Source: Guillardia theta CCMP2712
Taxonomy: Eukaryota > Cryptophyceae > Pyrenomonadales > Geminigeraceae
Direction: 5' to 3'
Length of the DNA stretch: 64,000 bases
NCBI RefSeq assembly: GCF_000315625.1
Contig: NW_005434671.1
Coordinates: 62,001 to 126,000 of the forward strand
The stretch's first letter is position 1. The number at the start of each line of letters is the position of its first letter. Positions 43,587 to 56,437 of the stretch are shown here, in pieces. The notes beneath the pieces were generated by a model. The model saw only the letters and a list, made by a program, of their open reading frames with translations. It ran no database searches and was not told the origin of the DNA. Position numbers and translations under genes: made by a program.

Positions 43587-44701
43587 TTAGAAATCCGCGT
43601 CCAAGTCAGATATGATTCTGAGGATGTCGTTTTCCTCAAGTTTTCCAACCATCTCTTCATGATTGTTAATGAAGTCCACAAGGGACGTGTTGTTGTCTGC
43701 CTGTCCTATCTGCCCTGTGGCAATAGAGCGGCTTCGCTTCGTCGACATGGACTGACATAGTGCAGGGTCCCTCGTGACCGGTTCGATCATATGGAGAGTT
43801 TCCGCATTCAACCCTTCAACCTCCGACAGGTGCATTTCTATCTCGTCGCTCACCCCACTGGTTTCACTGGTGAGTACGAAAGAATCGTACTCGACCTTGT
43901 TCCCCACTTCGAACTCCTGCTTCGCATTCAAGTAGAAGATCGCTTCCTCCTCCAGCTCGCTCTGCGTTTCCCCACAATTGCTGGAGAGATCCGATATCGG
44001 AGAATGGGTTCGAAGCTTCTTGTTCGGAGAGCACTCGCTAGAAGTCAGCGATGACATGCGTTTCCGTGACGTCAGCTTGTTCCATTCGTTGTGAAATTCC
44101 ATGCAGACATTCAAAAAGTGGTCGAGCTTCAGCGCAGTGGAGGGGGCCAAGCACTCTTTCCATCCTTGTTCCAAGATTTCAAGGTCATGCTTGTCTGCGG
44201 GGTTTCTCCATCGTCTGCCCGTGTAGAAGTAACGGATACCTGAGCCAGATGTAAGGAACAAGTTTGCCGGCCGAGCGACAAGGTAATTCTCACCTTGAAC
44301 GTTTCGGCAATCCTCTGTGTCTTCCCAGTCCTCTGAGTATGGGCTCCTGGTGCGCATTTTGACAAACCCGTTCTTTTCCAAGTGCTTGTTGAACTCGATC
44401 TCTGTCATTCCATGCCGTCCAACATAAGGATCTTCATTACGGACGGACGCTGGACAGCAGATGCTGAGAGCGCGGAAGATTGAGTATTTGCCAGCACGAT
44501 CAATAATGCTGTGCGAGCCTTTTCCAGGGACTTTTTCCGTGACCTGACACATAAGTAAGTCATCGAAGAAGAGAGGGAAAGGAAGGGGAAAGGGAGGGAA
44601 AAGAAGGTAGATCGCTATCCGAAGACAGCATGGCAACTTACAATGTTGGCAAAAGTAAGGCCGATCTTCTTGTTGTGCTCGGATGCGATCGGGCGTCCCA
44701 T
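43587..44701 (-). CDS. Uncharacterised soluble protein
   Basis: Exon 1 starts at 44701 (MGRPIASEHNKKIGL) and, after a GT-AG intron of about 95 bases, joins in frame to VTEKVPGKGSHSIIDRAGKYS. The first half looks folded (EIEFNKHLEKNGFVKMR, NLFLTSGSGIRYFYTGRRW, LDHFLNVCMEFHNEWNKL). The second half is acidic, Ser-rich and probably disordered with a basic RKR patch (SRKRMSS) that could be a nuclear signal. Stop at 43587. No membrane segment and no family recognised. Confidence 0.6.
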
Positions 44702-45643
44702 GCTGGTTGTTCTACTATCGCCGCTTCCAGCTCCTCTCGTTTAATAATCACATTTCCCCGTCCCCCACCCCACCCCTTCCTATCCTTTCTTTACATCTGT
44801 GAAACCACCCCTCTCTGCCTATTGCTTGCTACAACCCATTCCGACCTTGGTATCTTCTCACAAAATGTGTAGTAAAGCAACCATGATGTGGTGGGGTGCT
44901 CTCATTACCGGTTCGATCCTCCGTAAAAAGACTGAAATTCTCATGGTAGGGTCCTTTATATACATCAAATGTGGGGTGAGATTAAACAGTGTCAGTCGAA
45001 TGTGTCATGCTGCATATCATGTAGATTTCTCCAGTACCCCTCGTTTCAACAACACTTTTCAGGGGTACAACAGAGTGAGCAATGTGATTGTCGAGGTTTT
45101 TTTTAAAGCACTTGTCTGTGACGATGATGACTTTACTCAGCCATGCTATAAACTCATTATACATTATATTTATTTCTATAAGTGAAACGTTGTCTTATTT
45201 TAACGGAACTGATATCCAACCTCATGAATCGATGAACCCCACCTACCTTTTTCTAACAGATGTACCCCCTTATTAGATAGTTCGGCGAAACCCGACCCCA
45301 TGACTTCATTGCACCGAGTTTTTTAATTATGATCATCCTCCGATGTCCGAAGCGATGAGATATTATATTTGTTTTGGTTTCCGTAAGAACGAACGCCGGT
45401 CTGGCCCTGTCGGAAGATCGGAAAAGTACCCCCACATTCTATTGAAAGTACCCACCCCATTGACAGGTTGTATGCGAGGGTCTTGAGTCCTTCGGTGAAA
45501 TCCGGGGGCATGCGTGGGGAAGTGGACCTCAAACCTCTTGTGTACATTGTAAAGATATGGCGTTCGGAGAAATCCGGGATGTAACAGTAAAATAAGGAGT
45601 TAAAAAAGGAAAGAGGTTTATTAAGAGGGTAGATGGGGACACT
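44702..45643. other. AT-rich region without a supported gene
   Basis: Several short frames only. Base composition is lower in GC than the gene-dense parts. Together with 46909-48186 it flanks the TIR element in the longest gene-poor stretch of the window. Confidence 0.45.
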
Positions 45644-46908
45644 AGGTGTGTCCGGTACGCTACTATCTGTACGTTGTTACTGTAGGTTAAATTCACGTAC
45701 AGTAGGAATTTCAAAAAGTGATTCGGTACGAGCTGTACTATCCGAAAGAACGAATTTCAATTTGTTTCAAAGTTTTCAAATTTTTGATCGAACATACAAA
45801 ATGATGAGGACCCACTTGCCATGCTGCGGGACGGCCAAGTTGATGATGGAAGCTACAGCGGTTCCGCCGACGTTGCTGGTGAAGATAGATAGGTGATGTC
45901 AGATACATGTTATCATCCATTCAGAATCAGGTCCATTTTCTGCAGCATGGATGAAAGCCGCGCATTCACGAGTGCGTAACGAAAAGAATCCAGGTTAAAC
46001 ATGCAACGAGGTTCATGCTGCATACTACAGGCAAAGGCTTCTTATCGTTTCAACTTTGAAGCACAGGCAAGTCAAAAAGACTGTATGCATCCGATGTGAA
46101 GGCTTGTTATTGTCGCGGTACTGGGCAATTCGCAGCATGCGGCAAGCAAACCTGAATCATGCTCGCACAGAAATCTATATCATGAAGCGACGCTTTGAAT
46201 GCCGGGCGAGATCCACTCGCTGTAGATGAATGGAAGCAAGCAAAGACAATCAATGAACACCTCGATGCAATCCGTACTGCAGAGTCAGACATTGGCGGGG
46301 ATAGGAAAAGTATATTGAACAAGCACATTGAAGGTGGGAATACCTTGATTGAATTAGAGAAGTTTTATATCAAGATTCAGCTGCTCTACTAGAAACTCTT
46401 TATCAGTAAACTCTTACAGCTCGGTTTGGAATTTCATCCACTTGCCTTATGACATGGCTTCTGTTGATAGCCTGGTGGAAACTTACGAATGTGTCTTGAT
46501 CTAAAAATGGTTTGCACCGCCTTGAATGATCGAGGTTTGAGAAAAGAACGATGGTTGGTTGACGATTAATGAACGAATGAACGATGTATTCATCAGAGAA
46601 CATTCATCTAACCATCAACTTGATCAGGATCGCGGTAAATCGCGGTCGGAAGCGAAGGGCTGATGAGCGGGAAGGATGGGAGAGGGGGCAGGGCGGTGGG
46701 CAGGGGGGGGCGGTTTAAAAACTTGACTTTTAAATTTGACGAACCTACAGTAAGTACTAAACGTTCTTATTTTGCTCGGATTTGAGAAATAGCGATTATC
46801 GTACTATCTGTACGTTCATCGTTAAAAACGGTTGTAGTGAAATTTAACGGACTGTCCGTAACATTTGTACCAGGGAACGTACAGATAGTTGCGTACCGGA
46901 CACACCTA
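45644..46908. mobile_element. 1.27-kb element with 33-base terminal inverted repeats
   Basis: Left end 45644-45676 and right end 46876-46908 are inverted copies differing at one base. Both begin at the outside with TA and then GGTGTGTCCGGTACGC. A TA at each border is what Tc1/mariner-type insertion gives. A further copy of the inner TIR word (CGTACTATCTGTACGTT) lies at about 46797-46813. The inside has no transposase motif; the one coding-looking frame is 46195-46392 (LAVDEWKQAKTINEHL), of unknown family. Best read as a non-autonomous DNA transposon or long MITE. Confidence 0.65.
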
Positions 46909-48186
46909 CTTGCTGCCCTACGGCGGCGGCCTGGGGGCGGAGGCAGACAGAGTAGTGAAGAAACTCTCTGTCCTCCAAATGTTTTATCTGACGTCCTGAG
47001 GCAAGCTGGATCTTCCAGAACAAACGAATCAGCTAGAGCCAAGCGGATCTTCAGCAACTGCTTGTTTCCAGCGTGATTCTGATTCAACCTGTTTACACAA
47101 GAAGATAGAAAGAGAAACTCACGTAGGCAAGAAGAAATCCAATACAAATTTTCTTCAAATTGTATTTGCTGAGAGTGCACAAAAATAACCAACAGAGGTT
47201 GTGTAGCACAACGTTCACGTTTTCAAACATATGACAGCTTACACCCCATACTACGGAGCAAAGGTGTGATCACCACTGTCAAGCGAACGCACGAGCGATG
47301 CTCGCTCCTCTGCAACCCGTAAAGCTTCGGGGTGTGACAGTACTGTCGAATGTATGTGAGGTGATCACATCATGACCTTGCACCCTGTCCGTCTAGCTCC
47401 GTCACCGCAATCAAAGCAAAATGACTTTTTTTCTAGAAGACTCGATTTGCGACGAACTGCTAACTTTAAGGTACTGTGGATTGTGTTGAGAAGGAGGAGC
47501 AGACCAATCTGAACAAATTACATTCTTGATCCTTGCTGTTTGAATTTATTGAGATACCTTTACAACTCACATTACTCCACTGAATAACCTCGACCTGGAT
47601 ACTTTTGTGCTCCCTCAGGCTTATGACACAAGATAGCTCTGCGAAAGTGAGCTCAAGTCTCCGCAGGAAGGAATCTTCTTGAGTATGGAAGGGATGTCAC
47701 TCGCAGAAGCGGTCCGCTGATGTTCGGGGTTACCCGGGTTGTAAATGAGAACGTTGCGATATCACATCGATTCGGGTACTTTCTAAAAGGTAGTCCGGGT
47801 TTCGCCGGGAGGACGGGAATTCCAAAAAAAAAAATGGCAGTTTACTACTTTTTAACTTACTAGTATCACACTGCAATAAATTCATCCTGGCACGGAGGTC
47901 GCGCATCCTCGTGTGCTGACGCCTGCCGGCGTGCCGCCGCTGGTCAGGCGCGGGCCCGTCTCACGCCGATAACTAATAAAATTGTAACGGTTATAAAGTC
48001 CTGATAACCGTTCGGCGGCTCGCGGTGCAAACTTTCAACAACAATCATCAGGCCAGACTGCTAGCAATCACGAATGGCAATTCGGGCGCAGGGGAGTAAC
48101 CGTTGGGGCAGAGAGCGCAGGACGCGATAGATGGCGAAGAAGGAGAAGAGAGTTCAACGTCTTCAAGGGGATTGTGAGGTAGTGGT
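46909..48186. other. Gene-poor region
   Basis: Short frames only. 47266-47276 and 47360-47370 are inverted TGTGATCACC words about 95 bases apart and could form a stem. 47885-48020 is another GC-rich island like those at 34.3, 36.7 and 50 kb. Some 5' exon of the carrier gene may lie at the right end. Confidence 0.4.
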
Positions 48187-48386
48187 TGGACGAAACGATG
48201 CTCGGCCCCTGCTCATGGTCAGATGTCAAGAGCGTCCAAAGAGAATTTTGCAACAAGGATCACCACAAACTGTTCGCTTGTTGGGTTGATCTCAAGAGTT
48301 GTGGCGGCTTCTGCAAACCCTTTGAGAGGAAGATCTGTAAACTCTCAGGACCTAACACTCGGACAAGAGGAGGAAAACCAAGCTGC

Positions 48387-49803
48387 ATGTCTGCTAAAGA
48401 TCCTGGTAGCACCCATGCCAATCTCTGGCTTCGCCCTACCAGCTATATACCACCGGTGCTTTTCCTGATGCTGGTCTACACTATTCTTTCATCGCCCTCC
48501 AGGTATGTTTTGATTGTTTTAAACCTGATTTCATTGATTTAATGATCTGCAAGAGACCTCCTCTTGGTTTATGTTTTCCTAACACTTTTTCAGTCCCCAA
48601 TTTCTTGTTGTCTTCGCGCTGTCGTCCTCTGCTGCGATGATGGCTGAACTTCTCACTTTTCCCTGCGACGCCATCAAGGCCAGGACGTAAGCACAGCTAC
48701 TGACGTTTTCTCAACTCGACTCAAACTTTACAGGCAACTCGGACCGTCGGATCGCAACGCGCACCCACCCCCCGGGATGATGGACACATTCTCCTCGATC
48801 CCAACCCTTTATTTCGGCATACGTGCAGGGCTTTTGCGAACTTTGCCCTATAGCGGACTGAGAATGGTACTCTACCGAACGATCCGTGACCTGGCTCAAG
48901 CTACCGCATCTGAATCCTTGAGCCTCTTGGCTCTAGCTGGCCTCGCCATGCTATCCGGGGCGGTAGCACAGTTCATAGTCTCTCCTCTGGATCTGTTCAA
49001 GATTAGAATGCAAGCAGATGGGAGGCGAGTTAAGATGGGACTGAAGCCGGTGTATCATGGTCTGTGGGATATCATGGTATGCTCGCTCCCTTTACTCTAT
49101 TCCTGAGTGACCTTGGGCAAAAGACTTCGGTGCCAAAGCAGGAAGGGTTCAAAAAGTTGTGGGCTGGAAGTACGCCAAACGTAATCCGCGCATGTTGTGT
49201 TAACATTGGAGATCAAGTGAGGACATGCTCCTTATCCGTTGCAGAAGTAACGAATGGCCTCCAGGCAGTCTACGACGTTGCAAAGAGAACTTCGAATGAA
49301 TTGGTGATCAAATGTCGCTGCTCGCAGGATGTCTGTACTGTCAGGGTGTTTGTCTGGCCACCATCCATCCGTTTACTTCACTCCTTCTACTCAAATTGGA
49401 GAGATGACGGATGCTGATGCTACTGGTCTTCAGTTTGGTCAAGGAGTGCTTGCTCAAATTTTGGCAAGCGCCATCACAGGCGTGTCTGGTAGTGCGCACT
49501 TGGCCATGTTGCATTTATCTGATCCTGGTGCAGTCTCAGTTCTAGCTTGCCCAGCAGACACCATCCGCTCCAAACTGATGAACAATGGCCCCTCCTCGCC
49601 GCAACCTCTCCACAAGAGTTTCCGTGACTGTGTTGTCAGCACATGGCGAAGTGGCGGAATTACAGCGTACGGTGTGGCAATGGATTTTCATGTTTGACGA
49701 CCATGACAGTTTTTATCGTGCACTCATACCCATGTACATGAGAGAAGCTCCTTATTACCTTATCATGTGGAACACCCTTGAGCTGTTGAATCACTTCAGG
49801 TGA
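48387..49803 (+). CDS. Mitochondrial carrier family protein (SLC25)
   Basis: Three carrier repeats are visible through the signature PX(D/E)XX(K/R): FPCDAIKAR, SPLDLFKIRMQ and CPADTIRSKLMN. Other family parts are ALSSSAAMMAELLTF, GIRAGLLRTLPYSGLRMVLY, EEGFKKLWAGSTPNVIRA (reached by splicing near 49075-49140) and YRALIPMYMREAPYYLIMW at the end, stop 49803. This resembles the UCP/dicarboxylate group, but the substrate cannot be read. The ATG at 48387 is a guess; residues before YIPPVLFLMLVY are not family-like, and introns lie at 48501-48593, about 48688-48730 and near 49215 and 49675. Located in the mitochondrial inner membrane by family. Confidence 0.8.
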
Positions 49804-50304
49804 CATTCTTTCAAATCTTCTCAGATTATGTGCATCGCTGCCAAGTCACTGAGCAATACGTGCGGATACAGGAAAGTTGCCGTCGGCTCGTAATCCTGAA
49901 TGCATCATTGCCCGGCCCGGCGGCGGCACGGTGCCGCGCCAAGTTTCAGTCGGCTGAGTGCCAGTGATGAGAGCATAACTCAAGTTAACACAGTGAATGA
50001 AAAATTTTGACCGTGACAACTGAGTTCCGCTGACGCGCCGGCACGGCGCGCGCCTGGTACTCAGTGACGGTGTCGATCGCCCTGGGTCCGGCGGGGCCTG
50101 CCCGGCCGCACGGGCCGGGTCACGGGGGCCGCTGCCACTCCGATTTTAGATTCAACTCTGCCGAGGCGGGTCAGATCTTGGACTAGGTAAAATTCCAGAA
50201 CCTGTTCCAGAACATGCTGGTGAGATGGTAGGAAAGGGGATGGGAGGGGTAGGAGTTGCAAGAGTGATTGAGTGGAATCAAAGAGTTTCGAGACAAGTTG
50301 GAAC
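49804..50304. other. Intergenic GC-rich island
   Basis: 49910-49945 and 50030-50140 are rich in CCGGC/GCCCG words, with CTCAGTGA and CCAGTGA words nearby, as in the islands at 34.5 and 36.8 kb. No gene. Confidence 0.5.
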
Positions 50305-50953
50305 ATGATCGAGCATGGACAGGTGAGAACGAGCTTGGCTCTTGGACTGCTCCTGCTGGCTCTCTTGGTAACCCCCTCTGAATCGAGTGAAGACTACACG
50401 ACATTGAAGTCAGTAGAAGATTTCGAAGACAACGTGGTATGCAGTTTGTTTGATGTCTGGAATGAGAGGATCTCTTATCTTGCTGTTTGATCGCTCTGTG
50501 AGTGCTCTCCTCTCACTCGAGATGCTATCTCTGCAGATGAAATCGGCCGACGTCTGGCTCGTGCTGGTTGTGGGCATGAGCTCGGATGAGATCAAGGCGA
50601 GGGGGATTGACCGAGAGAAGTGTCAGAGGGCAATCGATCAACTTGCCGTCATCACGGAGGAGATGAAGAAACTGAGTGTACAAGTAGCCCTTGCAGACGT
50701 CGAAGACATAGCTGGTATTGCATCAGAGTTCAACGTCAGGAAAAGAATGCTCCCCAAGATTTTGCTCTTCAAGACAAGAGCGAGGGATGCTGAGAGCATC
50801 AAGTTTGAGACCTTTCAAGATGTCGATGCCTTGAGACAGGAAGTGCTGGAGATCTTGAAAGATAACCCCACGAGGAAGGTGAAGAGCGAGGATCAAACTG
50901 AGCGGATCGTTTTCGACAAGATCACCCTTGCTGTCGGGGGATCAGAGCTATGA
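50305..50953 (+). CDS. Secretory thioredoxin-fold protein lacking CxxC
   Basis: Starts MIEHGQVRTS with a signal peptide (LALGLLLLALLVTPSES). After one intron of about 100 bases (50436-50536) the mature part reads as a thioredoxin-like fold: VWLVLVVGMSSDE in place of the usual active-site segment, VQVALADVEDIAGIASEFNV (the VDxxxxxxLxxxf(n/g)V block) and MLPKILLFKTRAR (cis-Pro region). The redox pair CxxC is absent, so a redox role is unlikely; a PDI-like chaperone or ER adaptor is possible. No KDEL-like end (VGGSEL). Stop 50951-50953. Confidence 0.68.
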
Positions 50954-51038
50954 AGAGGCTCCTCTGACCCTGATGGCTGAATTTACGATATTGACACTTG
51001 TTGACTTGTATAAAAGTTTCAAATCTGCTTGCACGAAT

Positions 51039-52561
51039 TCAGATTTCACCGATGACAATCACAACAAGAACTAAGTCGACGGCAAGAATCAGTGTAAGGC
51101 AAGACAAGACAGAGAAGAAGCAAGAGACGCGGGCTAGCCTGCTGCTGCTCTCCCTGTTATAAGCTCTCTCGACGAAACTCTCATAGCAGACGACCGATCC
51201 GAGGTAGAGGAGGGCCAGGAAGAGAATTTCGGATACGAGCGATGAGTCTGGCAAAGGAAGGGAATCCAGGTTGCGGCTGATCCAGGAGAGAGAGGAGGAG
51301 GAGGGATCTGGTAGAACGATGAGGAGGACAGAAACTGCGATCACATGGACTTACCTAGTGCGAAGAGGATGAGAAGAGAGGACAGAAGGGCGACGAGAAA
51401 ATTGAGCATGAGCGTTATGTTGCTGTACAGGGGCATTCTTAGTTTGTTGGAGAGGTTGAAGACCAGGGCTGCAGCGAGGTACTGGAACAGGCTGAGGAGA
51501 AACGTGACGCTCGTCTCCTCCGATAGGATGTTCTCCTTGGTGTCTGACCTTATCGGTCGGTCTGGACATCCAAGTGGCTGCAGCAAGCAGCAAGCAGCGC
51601 CTTGCTGATAGCAGGAGGAGACGTCCTCAGTCACGCTGGCACAGCCGGCGCGGCAAGTGAAGGAGGGAGAGTGTCTCAGCATGTCTGACGCAAGAACCTG
51701 TGCGGAGAGGATGAGCGGAACGAAGCAGAGGAGAAGGGTGGAGAAGAGAGGAGGGTACCTGGAAGGTAACGCAGAGAACGCACTGGCCGAGCATGGAGAG
51801 GAGAACTTGAAGGGAAGCAAGGTGGGTCTTGACGAGGATGGGAAGGAGAGTGGCTCGAGCTCTTGTCCTCGGCATGGAGACGGTGAAGGGCAGGATGAGA
51901 AACATGTCGATCCATAGGAATTGAGCGTCCGAGAGAGTGGAATTGGTCTGACATGATGATGTCGTTAAAGCAAGCAGCAGAACTATCAGAATGAATGACG
52001 GATAGCAGAGGGTGACGACGGACACGAGGGACACGAGGACGAAGAAGAAGGGGGAGGAGCAGGAGAGGGGGAGGAGCAGGAGCAGAAGGACTGGAGGGGG
52101 GGGAGAAGGGAAGGAATAGGAAGGACGAGGAGAGGGAGAGGGGGAGGGAGAGGAAAAGATGATGATGTGTAGAGGGGAAGTTCTCACCTGATATAGCCAA
52201 AGGACGGAAATGGACTGGATGAGGGAATACATGGCCATGAACTTGAAGCAGGATACCGAGCAAGCAAGCGCTGCTCGCCCCTCTCGCACCAGCGTTACCA
52301 TCCCTCTGATGCTGGGGCAGGAAGAGGTAAAGGGAGCAGCGGCAGACGCCTCAGCAGGGGAGAGGGAGAGGCCAACATGCGCCGCCTTGAGTGCTCCACA
52401 GTCGTTGGCTCCGTCGCCACAGAAACCAACCTGAGAGAAGCAGCAGGCAGGTGAGAAGGCTGTAGAGCATGGAAGAAGGAGGAGGATTGCAGAACACGTG
52501 AAGGAACGGGATAGAAAGTAGGAAAGGAGGAAGCGAAGGAGAGGAGAAAACGAATGTGAAT

Positions 52562-52625
<64 letters not shown>

Positions 52626-55600
52626 AAGGAGGAGGAGGAAGTTTTTCCTGACCATCAGATTCTCTTGGACCTTGAGGAACTCAATGAGCTTTTGCTTCTG
52701 CAGCGGCGACATCCTTGCGTACACAACGGCCCGCGACAGGAGAATGCGAGCGGGCAAGGAGTCGAGGTCATCTTGGAGGAGAATGAGGAGGAGGAGGTCG
52801 AAGGTATCGCCAGTCATAGCGACAGCAACATCTCCCCTTTCGATGGACGCCATGTCAAGCTGCTGGAATGACAGAAACTTCTTGCACTGCTCCTCCTCCT
52901 CCTTCTCCTCCTCCTCCTCCACTCCCTCCTCATTTGCTCCTCGCCCCTCCCCCCCCACCTCTGCCTCCTCTGCCTCCTTCCCCCTGGAAAACAATCCTTC
53001 TCTGCGCGGGGGAATGACCTGAAAACGGAGGAATTCTCTTCCTGTCTTCCCTTCCTCCCCATCCTCACGCGTCCCACCCTCCTTGTCAGGGGCGAGAGCG
53101 ACGAGCACTGCCCTCCTCTCTTCCACCATCCGACACGCCCGCGCTGCGCTCAGAGCAGTCAGCACGTGATCGCCAGTGACCATAGAGCATCGGATGTTGG
53201 CGGCCTGCAGCTGGAGGATGGAGGGCAGCGAGTCGCTCTTGATCGGGTTCTCGAACACGAGGAGGCCGCAGAAGACAAGGTCGCGCTCGATCTGCCGCCT
53301 CTCGATCCCCTCTGTCGCCTCGTCCTCCCGCATGCTGATAAAGCCTGTCAGTCCCTTCGTCCCCTCCCCACTCTCCTACCTGCGATGTGCGCACGCAATC
53401 ACTCGCTTCCCGTCCTCTGCGAGAGATCGAAGAAGCATGAAGGCTGAAGGAGGAAGGGAGGAGGGGAGGCAGAGTTGGAAGATGACCTCTGGCGCTCCCT
53501 TCACGAAGATCCATCGAACAGGTGCACGCGAGCACGCGAGCTCAGCTACACAGGAGCAGCGCTTGAGCTCCGAGGTGAAACGAAACCGACGCAGCAACAC
53601 AGCAGCCGAAACGTCCTCCACTTGCCTTCCCTGCTCCTCGTCCACCAGCTTGAGTCCAGCTCGCTCAAAGTGAACCACATCCACATGCTCCTGCTCCTCT
53701 CCTGTCTCAGACTCCCCCTCCTTCCCCTCCTCAGCTTTCCGACTCGCAAGCTCGAGCTTGCACCCAGTCCTGGCGAAGACCTCCTCATCGAGAGGGTCCC
53801 CGACGAGCCCCTCGGCCGTCCGCGTCAGATCATGACAGCAGGACATGCAGGCCAACAGGTTGTGGTCTTGCTGAGACGAGGAGAGCGAGGGGGTTGCATC
53901 TTGAGGGGTGCGGGAAGCAGAGAGGGAGGAGGGAGAGGAAGGTAAGGAGCAGGAGGGAGAGGAGGAGGAGTACGAGGAGGAGGAGAGGATCTCGGCGAGC
54001 GAGAAGGAGCGGAGGAGGTGGACGCGGTCCTCAGTCAAAGTTCCCGTCTTGTCAAAGCAAACGACGTCGAGCTGACCGGCCGCGTTGACTCGCACGGGGC
54101 TGGAGCAGAAGATCTGCTGCGCTCGTAGGCGGACCATGGCGATCTCCAGGCCGATGACGAGAGCAGCTGGGAGGGCAGGAGGGACGGTGATGGTGATGAT
54201 GTCGCATGCTCGGATGATGAGGTCTTGGAGGGTGACGCCGAAGGTCAGCATGCGAGAGAGGGAGAGGAAGAAGCCGAGCACAGCGACCACGGCGAGGCCT
54301 GCGGAACAGACTCGTCACACTCACTGAGGGAGGAGAGAAGGAGAGGAAATGAGGTTTGAGAAGATAGTGTGAAAGTGGAAACAATAAGGTGAAGAGGGGG
54401 GGGGGGGGAGGGAGGCAGGTGAACGCATAAAATGTGAGATGAAAATAGAGGAGAGAGGAGAGCAGGAGCAGAAGCAGGAGGAGCAGGAGCAGGACCAGGA
54501 GCAAGAGCAGAGCAGGAGAGGGAGAAGGAGCAGGAGCAGGAGCAGGGAAGGGACTTCACAGCAGAAGTTCAACCTGCTACAAACAGGAGGGAGTCCCTGT
54601 AGAATTGCATCTTTGCACTTCCAGAGATGAGAATGGATCGAACAAGCTGTCCCTTAGCTGTGAGGTACCCTGTCCTGACGACCACAGCAGACGCCTGGAC
54701 GCCAGGAGCAGAGATGACCTCCGTGATCTTCGTGCCTCCTCGCACCAGGCTCGCACACAAACACTTGTCGCAGGAAAGCTTGTCCTCCTTCCTCCTTTCT
54801 GCCTCCTGCAGCTCTTCACAGGAGGGAGGGCTCTTGAGGATCGGAACAGACTCGCCGGTCAGCATGCTCTCGTCGACCACGCAGCTTCCTCGAACGAGGA
54901 GGAGGTCACAAGGAGCAGCCATGGAACCATTGAGGATGAGGATGTCACCGGGAACCAGGTCGCTCACGTCGACTTCCACGTAGTTCTCCTCCCTTCTCAG
55001 TGCCAGCTGGCGGTAGACAGTCACCGTCTGCCGCACCTCCGCCATCCTGCGGATCCTCATCAAGTTTCTGCGGGTAGTGTAGGTGGATGAGACAGCAGAC
55101 ACGATCGACATGATGGCGATGGCGCACGCGTAGTAGGTGTAACCATCGATGAGCCAGATGAAGATGGAGAAGACCTGAAAGACGTAGAACGGGTTCAAGA
55201 CTTCGTCGAGGAGCAGGGACAGGCTCGACTTGAGAGGAACATGAAGTTCGTTCAGCCCGAAAATCCTCTTCCTCTTCTTCACCTCTCCTGTGGTCAGCCC
55301 CTGGGATGTAGTGTCGCGAATGTAGTCAAGGTGCGCGTTAATGTTGAAACATGCAGGGAGGAAGGAGGAGCCACCGATCTGGAAGTACCTCAGGCTCCTG
55401 TACAGGAAGAAGGAAGAGAGAGATGTCTCAGTCTCATCCTCCACTCTCTGCATCTTGCACACAGTCTTCGAGCCATCGGCTCCTTGTACAAGCACACTGT
55501 CTGCCTGCTGCCTGTCGCTTGTTGCTCGGTGAGTCGCATGGAGCTTCAGGACGGGGAACCAACGTAGAACGAGTCCACTCAGGCCGAGAGAGAGGAAGAA

Positions 55601-55822
55601 GAGGAGAGTATGAGCGAAATTCCTTGTTCCGTCACTTTGAAAGAACTCCACATGCTCGATTCGCATGTCGTCCTCCACGTCCTCCTGCACTTCAAACAGG
55701 TCTGCTGACCACTTTCTGTCATCTGCAGCATCTGTAACGCGAGCATCCAGCACCAATCTGATTGTGTCTGAACTGGTTTCATGTTCATGGGAGATTTCCT
55801 GTAGTTCGACGTCTCTTGACAT
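51039..55822 (-). CDS. P5B-type cation/polyamine ATPase (ATP13A-like)
   Basis: P-type ATPase of endosomal or vacuolar membranes; animal P5B members export polyamines from lysosomes. Exon 1 (55822-about 54572) has an acidic N-terminus, a hydrophobic hairpin (HTLLFFLSLGLSGLVL), the actuator with DLVPGDILIL and VDESMLTGESVP, and the first membrane pair. Next comes VPPALPAALVIGLEIAM, the PPALP signature of P5B, then the phosphorylation loop CFDKTGTLTEDRVH. Later exons hold FVKGAPE-like ATP binding, MVTGDHVLTALSAARACRM and CGDGANDCGALKAAHVGLSL. Six C-terminal membrane helices follow, ending VVIVIGEI at 51039. Several introns hold CTCCTG or CTC repeats, and two acidic/Glu-rich insertions in the nucleotide-binding region may be intron read-through. 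The gene appears intact. Confidence 0.92.
52561..52632. repeat. (GCAGGA)n microsatellite in P5B ATPase intron
   Basis: About eleven GCAGGA units just downstream (on the minus strand) of the exon ending KVQENLMVR and before the exon opening VGFCGDGAND. It reads as poly-Leu on the minus strand only by chance. Confidence 0.9.
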
Positions 55823-56437
55823 TCGAGCACAGTCAACAAACTTTCAGTACTCTGATGATCATTGACTGCCTGTTTAACATGTCACTGAAAACTTGACTTC
55901 ATCGTCCTTCACATATATGCGAGTTCTCCTCACCTCTTCCTCTCCTTGCTCCTTCATTCCTCCTTCTCCCTCCGTCCTCCTGAGTCCTCCAAGCCGCTTG
56001 CATGCCCCGACATTCCTCACTTCTAGTTGTATAGGAGGGGTACCAAGTGATCTAATACCGGCCTTTGGATTACAAATTTAATTAGGAAAAGGTGGGTAGT
56101 GCACTACCCCTACCTAGGATTTTCCCTGAGCCTTGCTTCGATGCCCGGCTGAAAGGAACAACCATACCCAAGCTGCTGGGGAAGCGAACAAGTTGTTAGA
56201 TCATGTGTCGCCGTGTGCGGTAGAAGATATGATTGTCACATCTTGACTCGCTATGAATGGAGATCCGATATGGATGAGCTGGAACAAAAACCAACCCTAC
56301 CACAATGAACTCCTTCATAAGGAGGGCAGGACATACAAACTCTGATGCCGGTCATGGAAACAGCAAAACATGAAATGAAACAGCTCCTTCACTACTATTA
56401 CACACATGAACGAAATTCTCAAACGAGCTTCCTCCTA
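55823..56437. other. Intergenic region
   Basis: No gene supported; only short frames. It holds the presumed promoter of the P5B gene on the left and the 3' flank of the next minus-strand gene on the right. Confidence 0.5.

Noticed and set aside
47266..47370. Inverted TGTGATCACC words as an operator or stem
   Set aside because: Arms are only about ten bases and lie far apart in a gene-poor region; not distinguishable from chance.
53894..54088. Arg-rich plus-strand frame
   Set aside because: Antisense to the P5B ATPase phosphorylation-domain exon.
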